From the NCBI GenBank assembly GCA_035646815.1, contig DASRON010000018.1, positions 1 to 16,851 on the forward strand: a DNA stretch of 16,851 bases, given 5' to 3'. The stretch is from GCA-002784865 sp035646815 (lineage in GTDB: Bacteria; Patescibacteriota; Microgenomatia; Levybacterales; UBA12049). The stretch's first letter is position 1. Each line of letters opens with the position of its first letter. The translations under genes and the position numbers were made by a program. Positions 6,409 to 13,536 of this stretch are shown piece by piece. The notes beneath the pieces are model-generated. The model was not told the DNA's origin, ran no database searches, and saw nothing but the letters and a program-made list of their open reading frames with translations.

Positions 6409-7356
6409 ATGGCAATTTCTGAAAGAAATCAAGGTTCGAGAATGGGAATAGGTAAAAAACCACAAGAAAATGGCGAATTTCATCGTGCAGTCGACAGTGT
6501 TTTACTTACAGACCCTGTAGTAAAAGAGTGGAGCGGGGCTCCTATAATTCTTTCACCCTATCCTGGAGGAAGAGTTGTAAATGAAGTTCAAACATACACC
6601 TATAAACCTGGTGTACGAATGTATATTGAAGGAGAAGAAGTTATCGATTCATGCCAATATCCCTATTGGGTAAAAGCGGTCAGAGCTGGAATTGAAAAAG
6701 TTCAATTAAAAACAGGGGAAAATTTAAAAGTAACCGAAGCAGGCTTAGGCTTGTTTATGTGTGCAAACAGAATAATAATTGAAGGTTTAGCAGAATTTCA
6801 TAAAACAGGAAGAAAAATTCACTATCGGGGAATTGAACTTAGTGAAGATGTTTACGAAAGGGCTTTAGCTTGGAAAAAAAATTGGCTTGAGGCTTTTAGT
6901 TTACAATCAAATGAGGGCTTAGACCCTGAACCTAATATAGAAATTAGTTTATATCAAGGAGAGGCAACCGAAGTAGCAGAAGATCTGAGCGCAAAGGGAA
7001 AACTGGCTAATTTAATATTTGCAGATACATATCCTATCAAAAAAGATACAAAAGGAATTAATGATTTACTTCTTCTCCCTGGATTGGCTAAACACGCAGT
7101 TTCTGATAATGCGGTTTTCGTTTTTTTCTCCTTCACAAAAGAAACAGTAGGACACAGTACGGGTGAAGTTGCAGAAATGCAAAGAATGCTCCTTGATGAA
7201 GCTTTTGAAGCATACAATATTTCTACAGAAATGGTTCCAGTTTCCCCTCCCCCAGATTACAAATTTCTAAAAAAAGATGATGGAACTATGGTAACTTCAC
7301 TTCCTCTTACTGTAGTCTCACAAATAAAAGTCAGGGATGAATACAAAAGAAAGTAA
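6409..7356 (+). CDS. GAMT/RMT2-like class I methyltransferase, substrate unknown
   Basis: This is a 315-residue, single-gene plus-strand unit. The C-terminal two thirds resemble guanidinoacetate N-methyltransferase (GAMT) and fungal arginine methyltransferase Rmt2. YPYW (84-87) aligns with the substrate-lid TPYM; motif I is TEAGLGLFMCA (109-119); the strand-2 acid is Glu143 in GIELS; the hallmark D-T-Y-P is at 206-209 (IFADTYP); and STEMVPVSPPPDYKF (272-286) with the closing MVTSLPLTVV parallels the GAMT end. In GAMT the Asp of DTYP and a Glu in the W-E-T-P segment bind or activate the guanidino group; here the Asp is kept but the Glu position is Gln83. The first 60 residues are extra and unrecognised. 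A later start at Met12 (6442) is possible, but the promoter favours 6409. It is not an obvious member of a pathway with its neighbours. The fold call is good; the substrate is open. Confidence 0.72.
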   Translation: MAISERNQGSRMGIGKKPQENGEFHRAVDSVLLTDPVVKEWSGAPIILSPYPGGRVVNEVQTYTYKPGVRMYIEGEEVIDSCQYPYWVKAVRAGIEKVQLKTGENLKVTEAGLGLFMCANRIIIEGLAEFHKTGRKIHYRGIELSEDVYERALAWKKNWLEAFSLQSNEGLDPEPNIEISLYQGEATEVAEDLSAKGKLANLIFADTYPIKKDTKGINDLLLLPGLAKHAVSDNAVFVFFSFTKETVGHSTGEVAEMQRMLLDEAFEAYNISTEMVPVSPPPDYKFLKKDDGTMVTSLPLTVVSQIKVRDEYKRK

Positions 7357-7361
7357 ATTCC

Positions 7362-7380
7362 GTTAATACTTCTTATTAAC
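7362..7380. terminator. Weak AT-rich hairpin between convergent genes
   Basis: GTTAAT (7362-7367) and ATTAAC (7375-7380) form a 6-bp stem with a 7-nt loop in the 25-bp gap between the converging GAMT-like and CMP-kinase genes. There is no good T-tract on either side, so terminator function is only possible. Its position between two 3' ends is the main support. Confidence 0.3.
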
Positions 7381-7381
7381 T

Positions 7382-7969
7382 TCAAATTCCCACTGTCTTA
7401 AGAGCAATTTTGAGAGTTTCTTCTGCGTTATGATTAAAAGTATTAATTACTAAATCATAATATTTTTTATCCCAATAATTCCAATTAGGATCATTGTCTG
7501 CATATAATCTTTTCCATTTTTCTAAATCGTTTTTTTCTCTCAAAATCACTTCTTCTTTTGCTGTTTCCGTTGTTATTCCTTCCCTATTAACTAATCTATC
7601 TATCCTTATTTGTGTCTGATCTTTTCCATCTTCATCATCACAAATAACTGCAATTTTAAAAATCTCATTAACGTTTTGAGCATTAAACCCAGCAAGTTTT
7701 GTTTCAAGCACAATATGCTTTTGAGTTTTTAAGATTTTCTTAAGAGAATCATCAAATAAAAGATCCTCTTCGTCTGGTCTTTTATTTGTATCTTTTGCAC
7801 CTGCACCAAGCTCATTTATTTTTGTTGCTTCCCATATTATTTCTCCTCCTTCAATATGTTTCCAATGTAAAATCTGAGCAAGTTTTTTAGCAAGAGTTGT
7901 AGAACCAGAAGCAATCCTTCCGGAAATAGTGATAATTCTTATGTCTTTAAGATCAATAGGTTTGTCCAT
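7382..7969 (-). CDS. Cytidylate kinase-like protein, archaeal (type 2) form
   Basis: The likely reaction is ATP-dependent phosphorylation of CMP/dCMP in pyrimidine nucleotide supply. The 195-residue protein has a P-loop at 17-24 (GRIASGST), preceded by RIITIS as in archaeal cytidylate kinases. VLETKLAGF corresponds to the family's E-G-R-L-A-G; REGITTETAKEEVILREK matches the lid region with conserved Arg residues; and YDLVINT is the family's C-terminal strand. The usual Arg of E-G-R is replaced by T-K, which could shift nucleoside preference. The start codon lies inside the 3' end of gap (17-bp overlap), suggesting coupled translation; an AGAGG lies only a few nt before the ATG. Alternative: another small NMP kinase of the same fold. 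Confidence 0.72.
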   Translation of the reverse strand: MDKPIDLKDIRIITISGRIASGSTTLAKKLAQILHWKHIEGGEIIWEATKINELGAGAKDTNKRPDEEDLLFDDSLKKILKTQKHIVLETKLAGFNAQNVNEIFKIAVICDDEDGKDQTQIRIDRLVNREGITTETAKEEVILREKNDLEKWKRLYADNDPNWNYWDKKYYDLVINTFNHNAEETLKIALKTVGI

Positions 7970-9038
7970 TTTCCTCTGGGGCAGGAGTATTATTCTTACC
8001 TAAACCAACCATTAGTACTTCTTCAATAAGTCTATTTGCATACCCGTATTCGTTGTCATACCAAGCTATTACTTTAACTAAATTCCCTCCAACAACCTGT
8101 GTTAGGGATAAATCAACAATAGATGAAGCAGAATTCCCAATAATGTCACTTGAAACAATCGGATCTTCAGTTGTCTCTAATATTCCTTTTAAGGAATCAC
8201 TTTCTGCTGCTTTTTTAAAAGCGTCATTTATCTCTTCTTTTGTTACTTCTTTTTTTAGGACAAATGTAAAGTCAGAAAGTGATCCAACAGGAACAGGAAC
8301 TCTAATCGCAAGTCCATTAAAAATACCAGAAAGCTCTGGAACTGTTTTTGCAGCAGAAATTGCAGCGCCTGTTGTTGTTGGAATAATATTTAAACCAGCA
8401 GCTCTTGCTCGTCTTAAATCTTTATGCCCGCCGTCTTGGAGTTTTTGATCCGAAGTATAACCATGAATTGTTGTCATCATTGCTTTTTCTACTCCAAAAT
8501 TATCAACCATTACTCTTGCAACAGGAGCAATACAATTAGTCGTACAAGAAGCATTATTTATAATAGTTTCGTTTTTATAATCTTTTCCGTTTACTCCTAA
8601 AACAAAAGTCGGTGTGTTATCTTTTGCCGGAGCTGACAAAACAACTGCTTTTGCTCCGGCATCTATATGAGGTCTTATTTTTTCTTGAGTTGTAAAATGT
8701 CCTGTAGATTCAATTACTACATCTACCTCTAAATCTCTCCAAGGGAGAAGCAATGGATCTTTTTGAGACAATACTGGAATTTTTTTACCATCGATAGATA
8801 TTATTCCTATTTGATCTTTTAATGACGAATTTAGATCTTTCTCTTCTGAGGAAACCTCAAGACTTAAAATTGGTCCATAAACTGAATCGTATTTTAAAAG
8901 ATTTGCCCAGCCTTTAATGTCCGTTGAGGAACCTGCATTAATAGCAACTATTTCAATATCGTTATAAAAGCGCTCTAAAATCACCCTATGGGCAACTCTT
9001 CCAATCCGACCATACCCATTAATCGCAACTTTTAACAT
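7953..9038 (-). CDS. gap: Glyceraldehyde-3-phosphate dehydrogenase
   Basis: The enzyme oxidises and phosphorylates glyceraldehyde-3-phosphate to 1,3-bisphosphoglycerate. Seen in the 361-residue protein: a Rossmann start VAINGYGRIGR (4-14); ASCTTNC (163-169) with catalytic Cys165; His192 in TIHGYT; the phosphate-loop segment HKDLRRARAAGLNIIPT; and WYDNEYGYANR near the end. All core family motifs are present. The coenzyme-selecting end of strand 2 reads AINAGSST (33-38 region), where NAD-specific enzymes usually have Asp (AIND), so NADP use is plausible, as in GapB-type enzymes. Residues about 347-361 are an extra polar tail. It lies 44 bp after pgk with its own likely promoter in the gap, and overlaps the CMP-kinase start. 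It ends with TGA. Confidence 0.96.
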   Translation of the reverse strand: MLKVAINGYGRIGRVAHRVILERFYNDIEIVAINAGSSTDIKGWANLLKYDSVYGPILSLEVSSEEKDLNSSLKDQIGIISIDGKKIPVLSQKDPLLLPWRDLEVDVVIESTGHFTTQEKIRPHIDAGAKAVVLSAPAKDNTPTFVLGVNGKDYKNETIINNASCTTNCIAPVARVMVDNFGVEKAMMTTIHGYTSDQKLQDGGHKDLRRARAAGLNIIPTTTGAAISAAKTVPELSGIFNGLAIRVPVPVGSLSDFTFVLKKEVTKEEINDAFKKAAESDSLKGILETTEDPIVSSDIIGNSASSIVDLSLTQVVGGNLVKVIAWYDNEYGYANRLIEEVLMVGLGKNNTPAPEENGQTY

Positions 9039-9046
9039 ATATTAGT

Positions 9047-9075
9047 AGTATATCTTTAAAAAGAGGTATCATCAA
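9047..9075 (-). promoter_or_regulatory. Possible promoter of gap
   Basis: On the minus strand, TTGATG (9070-9075), a 17-bp spacer and TATACT (9047-9052). The -10 ends 8 nt before the ATG, so the predicted transcript is leaderless or nearly so. There is no Shine-Dalgarno before gap. Confidence 0.55.
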
Positions 9076-9082
9076 GTAGATA

Positions 9083-10144
9083 TTACTTTCTAAGTACTTC
9101 AACCCCTGGAAGTTTTTCTCCTGCTAAAAAATCAAGCATTGCACCTCCACCAGTTGAAACAAAAGAAAACTTATTTAAAAGATTTATTTTGTTTAAATAC
9201 CCGACAGTATCTCCTCCTCCAACAATAGAAAAACTATCTGTTTCTGTTATTTTTTCTGCAATGAGTTTTGTTGCCTTAGAATAAACTTTTTTGCTATCTG
9301 AAATTAGTCCCATTGGCCCATTCCAGATAATTGTTTTTCCCTGAAATATTACTTGACAGAAGTTTTCTGCACTCTTCTTAGTAATATCTCTTTTGTCTTC
9401 TTTTATATCTGCAACAAGCAGAACTGGTTTTCTGCCAATTACTTTTTCGTGCTGCACTTTAAGAAGCACTTTGTCTTGATCTGCAATTTCTCCACCAACT
9501 AGGATATAGTCTGCTATTTGATGCATTTTTTCTACAACTGGTAGTTTTGTTTCAATTTTTGCACCACCTATAAGAACAACTAAAGGTCTTTTGGGCTTAT
9601 CTAACACTTCTGATAATACTTCTATTTCCTTCGTAAGCCTTAGCCCTGCAAAAGAAGGTAAAAATTTAGTTATTCCAGTAATTGAGGCATGATTTCTGTG
9701 ACTTACTGCAAAAGCATCATTTACATATACTTCTGCTATACTTGCAAGGGATTTTGAAAATTCAAAGTCGTTTTCTTCTTCTCCTTTGTTAAATCTTAAA
9801 TTTTCCAAAAGAAAAATTTTACTTCCAAGACTCCACCCGTCAAATTCTTTAAGCTTATCTTTTTTAAATTCAGAGTCTTTTATTTGAAGTTCTTTTTTAA
9901 ACCATTTAGCAACAGTGCTAAGTGACAATTTATAATTATTCTCTAAATTATGATCAGGTCTTCCTAAATGCCCTGCTAAAACCAAAAAACAGTTATTTTT
10001 TAATAAATAATTTATTGATAAAAGCCCTGCCCTAAGTCTTAAATCATCTGTTATTTCTCCACCTACAATAGGAACGTCAAAATCAAGTCTTAGAAAAACT
10101 TTTTTATTATAAACATCTTTATCTTGAAATGTTCTAACTTTCAT
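9083..10144 (-). CDS. pgk: Phosphoglycerate kinase, compact form
   Basis: PGK transfers phosphate from 1,3-bisphosphoglycerate to ADP. The 353-residue protein shows the N-terminal substrate motif RLDFDVP (usual R-x-D-x-N-V-P, here Asp for Asn), HLGRP (59-63), ENLRF (114-118), NDAF (142-145), SHRNHAS (148-154), the hinge GGAKIETK (193-200), WNGPMG (274-279), GGGDT (309-313) and the C-terminal TGGGAMLDFLAGEKLPGVEVL. All substrate and nucleotide motifs are kept. It is about 40 residues shorter than the usual 390-400. The loss falls between the hinge and WNGPMG, where IADQDKVLLKVQHEKVIGRK replaces the longer helices of other PGKs. It is followed 44 bp later by gap, the preceding enzyme in the pathway. 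Confidence 0.95.
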   Translation of the reverse strand: MKVRTFQDKDVYNKKVFLRLDFDVPIVGGEITDDLRLRAGLLSINYLLKNNCFLVLAGHLGRPDHNLENNYKLSLSTVAKWFKKELQIKDSEFKKDKLKEFDGWSLGSKIFLLENLRFNKGEEENDFEFSKSLASIAEVYVNDAFAVSHRNHASITGITKFLPSFAGLRLTKEIEVLSEVLDKPKRPLVVLIGGAKIETKLPVVEKMHQIADYILVGGEIADQDKVLLKVQHEKVIGRKPVLLVADIKEDKRDITKKSAENFCQVIFQGKTIIWNGPMGLISDSKKVYSKATKLIAEKITETDSFSIVGGGDTVGYLNKINLLNKFSFVSTGGGAMLDFLAGEKLPGVEVLRK

Positions 10145-10151
10145 TTTTTTT

Positions 10152-10160
10152 AGTATACCA
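10152..10160 (-). promoter_or_regulatory. Possible extended -10 promoter of pgk
   Basis: TGGTATACT on the minus strand is an extended -10 (TGn plus TATACT), ending 7 nt before the pgk ATG. No good -35 lies 17 bp upstream. If active, the pgk transcript would be leaderless. The element sits in the 30-bp gap after the CvpA-CAP gene. Confidence 0.4.
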
Positions 10161-10174
10161 CCTATCTTTTCAAT

Positions 10175-11191
10175 TTAATCTGTAAATTCCTGACAAAACA
10201 TTTTTCCATAAGTGCCCCCATCTATTACTCCTACTCCTAGTTTCCCAAAATCAGAAGACAAGATATTTTCTCTGTGTCCCGTACTTTTCATAAGTCCATC
10301 CATGGCAAGCTCTGTATTTGGTGCAAAAGCTAAATTCTCGCCTGCATATATATAAGATATGTCTAGTGATTTCATACGATCAAAAGGACTTATTCCTTGA
10401 GGAGTGTAATGTGAAAAATATCCTCTCTCAAACATATCCATGCAATGCTTTCTGCCAACTTCTGTTAATTGCGGACTTTTTTCAAGTAAATTAAGCTCTA
10501 CTTTTTTTCTTTCTTCATTCACCATATCAAACATTTTCTGCTCAGCTTGTTTATCAATAGCGTAATTTTTTAACTTAAAGTTAAGATCAACAATTTCATC
10601 ACCTTTTGGTTCAACAGTTAAAAAAGCTAAGCTTTCATTAATTGCCCCCTTAAAAATATTATTTACATCTTTTGCAATCCCACTTGTTGCAACTACTAAT
10701 TTATTACCTACTTTAGAAGTTGAAATAGATTTTTTTAACACAACTGAAAAAGGAAGTGTGATTATTAAGATTAAGATAAAGGAAATAAGTAAGATTCCTG
10801 AAAGAATAGAGGGAATTATACCTAAGAATAGATTTATTTTTTTTACAAACTTATCAGAAAAATCCATATGCCTACTAAGATTTGCAATAATTATTTTTTT
10901 AAGAACAAGACTTGCTAAAATTTCAACTAAAAACCCAACCACAAAAAAACCAATAGCATTGGCAAATCCCGGAGGTATTGCAAAAACTAAAACAAAAAGT
11001 TTTCCAAAATAATTATAAAAGGCAAGGCTTGCTAAAAAAGCCAAAACAAAACTTGCTAAATCAGAAACAGCCTCTAAAAACCCTACTGCATAACCTTCTA
11101 TTGCGTAAAAAAGAATTACTAAAAGTATTAGAAAATCAACCCAGTTTAATCCTAAGTTTTTTATAAAAGAAAATGAAGAGAGAGCATCCAT
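10175..11191 (-). CDS. CvpA-like membrane domain fused to an extracytoplasmic CAP (SCP/YkwD) domain
   Basis: The 338-residue protein has two halves. Residues about 17-150 hold four or five hydrophobic helices resembling CvpA (colicin V production family): WVDFLILLVILFYAIEGYAVGF is the typical opening, followed by segments near 41-60, 64-97 and 120-148. Residues about 216-338 form a CAP domain: MVNEERKK (223-230); a helix ending in ERGYFSH with His261; AGENLA with Glu285; STGHRENIL with His306, Glu308 and Asn309; and LGVGVIDG. These are the usual CAP cavity residues, so a metal- or ligand-binding site looks intact. With an even number of helices the CAP domain would face outside. The gene heads a cluster with pgk 30 bp downstream. 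Its promoter's -35 overlaps that of the divergent penicillin-binding protein gene, hinting at shared expression with wall synthesis. The domain calls are firm; the role is unknown. Confidence 0.87.
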   Translation of the reverse strand: MDALSSFSFIKNLGLNWVDFLILLVILFYAIEGYAVGFLEAVSDLASFVLAFLASLAFYNYFGKLFVLVFAIPPGFANAIGFFVVGFLVEILASLVLKKIIIANLSRHMDFSDKFVKKINLFLGIIPSILSGILLISFILILIITLPFSVVLKKSISTSKVGNKLVVATSGIAKDVNNIFKGAINESLAFLTVEPKGDEIVDLNFKLKNYAIDKQAEQKMFDMVNEERKKVELNLLEKSPQLTEVGRKHCMDMFERGYFSHYTPQGISPFDRMKSLDISYIYAGENLAFAPNTELAMDGLMKSTGHRENILSSDFGKLGVGVIDGGTYGKMFCQEFTD

Positions 11192-11201
11192 TGTGAAATT
11201 A

Positions 11202-11230
11202 ATTATACAGAATGTTTCTGATATTGTCAG
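11202..11230 (-). promoter_or_regulatory. Promoter of the CvpA-CAP gene (and possibly pgk-gap-kinase)
   Basis: On the minus strand, CTGACA (11225-11230), a 17-bp spacer and a perfect TATAAT (11202-11207). The -10 ends 10 nt before the ATG, so the leader would be about 4 nt. The -35 overlaps that of the divergent promoter by 5 bp. Confidence 0.7.
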
Positions 11231-11252
11231 GTTTAAAGCCTAATGGTATTAT
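11224..11252 (+). promoter_or_regulatory. Promoter of the first class A PBP gene
   Basis: TTGTCA (11224-11229), a 17-bp spacer and TATTAT (11247-11252). The -10 ends 6 nt before the GTG start at 11259, so transcription would begin at the start codon itself (leaderless). It shares its -35 with the divergent promoter. Confidence 0.7.
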
Positions 11253-11258
11253 ATTACA

Positions 11259-13445
11259 GTGAAACAGATTATTAATAATAATATCAAAAAAAGAATTCCC
11301 CTCTTAAAGTACTGGAAAATTCCCATTGCCTTTCTTATTATCTTGGGACTTTTATTTTATTTTATCTATAGTGAGCTCCCCTCTCCTTCCAAATTATCTA
11401 ATTCCCATACTCCACAATCAAGTCAGATCTTTGATCGAAACGGAAAGCTTTTATTTAGTATTTATAGAGAAAAGGATCAAATAAATGTTCCTCTTTCAAC
11501 TATCCCAAAACAAATGCAAGAAGCAACTATTGCAATCGAGGACCGAAATTTTTATAAACACGGTGCAATTGATTTAAGAGGAATTGCCAGAGCTTTTGTG
11601 TTCACAGTCTTTCATAAACAAATTCAAGGAGGATCTACTCTTACCCAGCAACTTGTAAAAAATAGCTTACTAACTCCAGAGAGAACAATTACTAGGAAGG
11701 TTAAAGAAATAATTCTTGCCTATGTAACAGAGTTTTTCTATTCCAAAAATAAAATCTTAGAAATGTATTTAAATCAAACTCCTTATGGAGGAACAGCTTG
11801 GGGAATTGAAGCAGCATCTCAAACATATTTTGGAAAACATGCAAAAGATCTAACTCTTTCTGAAAGCTCTCTTCTAGCAGGACTCCCTGAAGCACCAACC
11901 ACCTTCTCTCCTTTTGGCGCTCACCCAGAACTTGCCAAGAAAAGGCAAAAACAAGTGTTAGAAGCAATGGTTGATGAAGGATATATCACTAAAGAACAAG
12001 CTTCAAAAACATATGAAGAAAATTTAAACTACAAAAGATTTGCAACAGAGATTAAAGCTCCTCATTTTGTCTTGTATGTAAAAGAATTACTCATTAAAAA
12101 ATACGGTGAAAAAATAGTTGATGAAGGAGGTTTAAGAATTATTACCAGTCTTGATTTTGATATTCAAAATTACACTCAAGACACTGTTGCATCGGAAGTT
12201 GCTAAATTAAAAAACTATAACGTTAGCAATGGAGCTGCAATGGTAACTAATCCGGGAACAGGAGAAATATTAGCAATGGTAGGAAGTAAAAGTTATTTTG
12301 ATGAAAATATTGATGGAAATGTTAATGTAACTCTTGCCCATAGACAACCAGGATCATCAATAAAGCCTATAAATTATGCAACTGGACTTATTAAAGGATT
12401 TACTGCTGCAACCCCTTTTATAGATGAAAAAACTTGTTTTCCAAATCAAGGAGGAAAACAATATTGTCCTGTAAATTATGATAGAAAGTTTCATGGAGTT
12501 GTTCAAATGCGTTTTGCCTTGGGAAATTCTTTTAATATCCCTGCTGTTAAAATGCTTAAAGCAAATACTATTCCCTCTATGATTGCCACTGCTTCTGCAA
12601 TGGGAATTACAACTTTTAAAAACCCTGAAGATTACGGACTTTCTTTAACCTTAGGAGGAGGAGAAGTAACTATGTTTGATATGACTCAGGCATTTGGAGT
12701 ATTTGCAAATGGCGGATATAGAATTGATCTACATCCAATTTTAAAAATTACTGATAGGAATGGTAAAGTTATGGAAGAATATAAACCTCCAAAAAGCCCT
12801 ATTTTTGGAAAAAAAGTACTTCCTCCAGGAGTTGCTTTTATAATTTCTGATATCTTAGCCGATAACAATGCAAGGCTTACAGAGTTTGGATCAAACTCTG
12901 CATTAAGAATTCCTAATAAAACTGTTTCTGCAAAAACTGGAACTACAAATGATTTTAGAGACAACTGGACAATTGGTTATACTCCATCATTTGTTGTAGC
13001 TTCTTGGGTTGGAAATAATAATAATGATGCCATGAATGGACTTGCTTCAGGTATTACTGGTGCTGCCCCAATCTGGCATGAAATAATGAGCTATTTACTT
13101 GAAGATAAACCTAATGAACCTATGCAAAAACCTCCTGATGTAATTCAAAAAGCAATTTGTGGATTATCAGGAACTCTTCCCTCTTCTTCTGAAAATCCTG
13201 ATCAAGGTAATGGAGAACAATCTTGTCAAACAAGATTTGAATATTTTATAAAAGGAACTGAAAAAAATCAAACCGTTATTAAAAATGAAAAGATTTGGGT
13301 AGACAAAGATACACAAGCAATTCCCCTACCAGGCAAAACTGATAATCTAGAATTAAAAGATGCTCAAATCATAATAGATCCTGCTGGTGATAGATATTGT
13401 CTAAATTGTGCTCATCCAGAACCTTCTCCAACGCCTAATCCTTAA
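11259..13445 (+). CDS. Class A penicillin-binding protein (PBP1A-type), first copy
   Basis: This is a bifunctional wall enzyme that polymerises lipid II (GT51) and cross-links peptides. The 728-residue protein has a short cytoplasmic part, one membrane helix (about 20-38), then GT51 motifs: EDRNFYKHGAID with catalytic Glu94, GGSTLTQQL (124-132), and ILEMYLNQTPYGG. The transpeptidase motifs are SxxK at Ser366-Lys369 (PGSSIKP), SxN at Ser424-Asn426 (GNSFNIP) and KTGT at 559-562. The C-terminal tail (about 615-728) is Pro/polar-rich. Six cysteines, all outside the membrane (393, 403, 634, 656, 714, 717), could form disulfides. The start is GTG: an in-frame stop lies at 11241-11243 and no ATG precedes the membrane helix. 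It is followed 91 bp later by a paralogue. Confidence 0.95.
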   Translation: MKQIINNNIKKRIPLLKYWKIPIAFLIILGLLFYFIYSELPSPSKLSNSHTPQSSQIFDRNGKLLFSIYREKDQINVPLSTIPKQMQEATIAIEDRNFYKHGAIDLRGIARAFVFTVFHKQIQGGSTLTQQLVKNSLLTPERTITRKVKEIILAYVTEFFYSKNKILEMYLNQTPYGGTAWGIEAASQTYFGKHAKDLTLSESSLLAGLPEAPTTFSPFGAHPELAKKRQKQVLEAMVDEGYITKEQASKTYEENLNYKRFATEIKAPHFVLYVKELLIKKYGEKIVDEGGLRIITSLDFDIQNYTQDTVASEVAKLKNYNVSNGAAMVTNPGTGEILAMVGSKSYFDENIDGNVNVTLAHRQPGSSIKPINYATGLIKGFTAATPFIDEKTCFPNQGGKQYCPVNYDRKFHGVVQMRFALGNSFNIPAVKMLKANTIPSMIATASAMGITTFKNPEDYGLSLTLGGGEVTMFDMTQAFGVFANGGYRIDLHPILKITDRNGKVMEEYKPPKSPIFGKKVLPPGVAFIISDILADNNARLTEFGSNSALRIPNKTVSAKTGTTNDFRDNWTIGYTPSFVVASWVGNNNNDAMNGLASGITGAAPIWHEIMSYLLEDKPNEPMQKPPDVIQKAICGLSGTLPSSSENPDQGNGEQSCQTRFEYFIKGTEKNQTVIKNEKIWVDKDTQAIPLPGKTDNLELKDAQIIIDPAGDRYCLNCAHPEPSPTPNP

Positions 13446-13481
13446 AAACAATTGCCTCTTTTAAAAAACTCTATTAAATAG

Positions 13482-13487
13482 TATAAT
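13482..13487 (+). promoter_or_regulatory. Possible -10 element before the second class A PBP gene
   Basis: A perfect TATAAT lies in the 91-bp gap, 49 nt before the ATG, but the -35 position (13459-13464, TTTTAA) is poor. No Shine-Dalgarno is visible near the ATG. Read-through from the upstream gene is also possible, since no clear terminator is seen in the gap. Confidence 0.3.
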
Positions 13488-13536
13488 TTGGCCATAATAA
13501 ATATCCCATAGAACTTATCTTCTGCCTCAATTATTT

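Noticed and set aside
8053..8448. Plus-strand 131-codon open frame inside gap
   Set aside because: It is antisense to conserved GAPDH motifs; the translation shows no family resemblance.
13446..13536. Terminator between the two PBP genes
   Set aside because: Only short AT-rich inverted stretches are present, without a stable stem followed by a T-tract.
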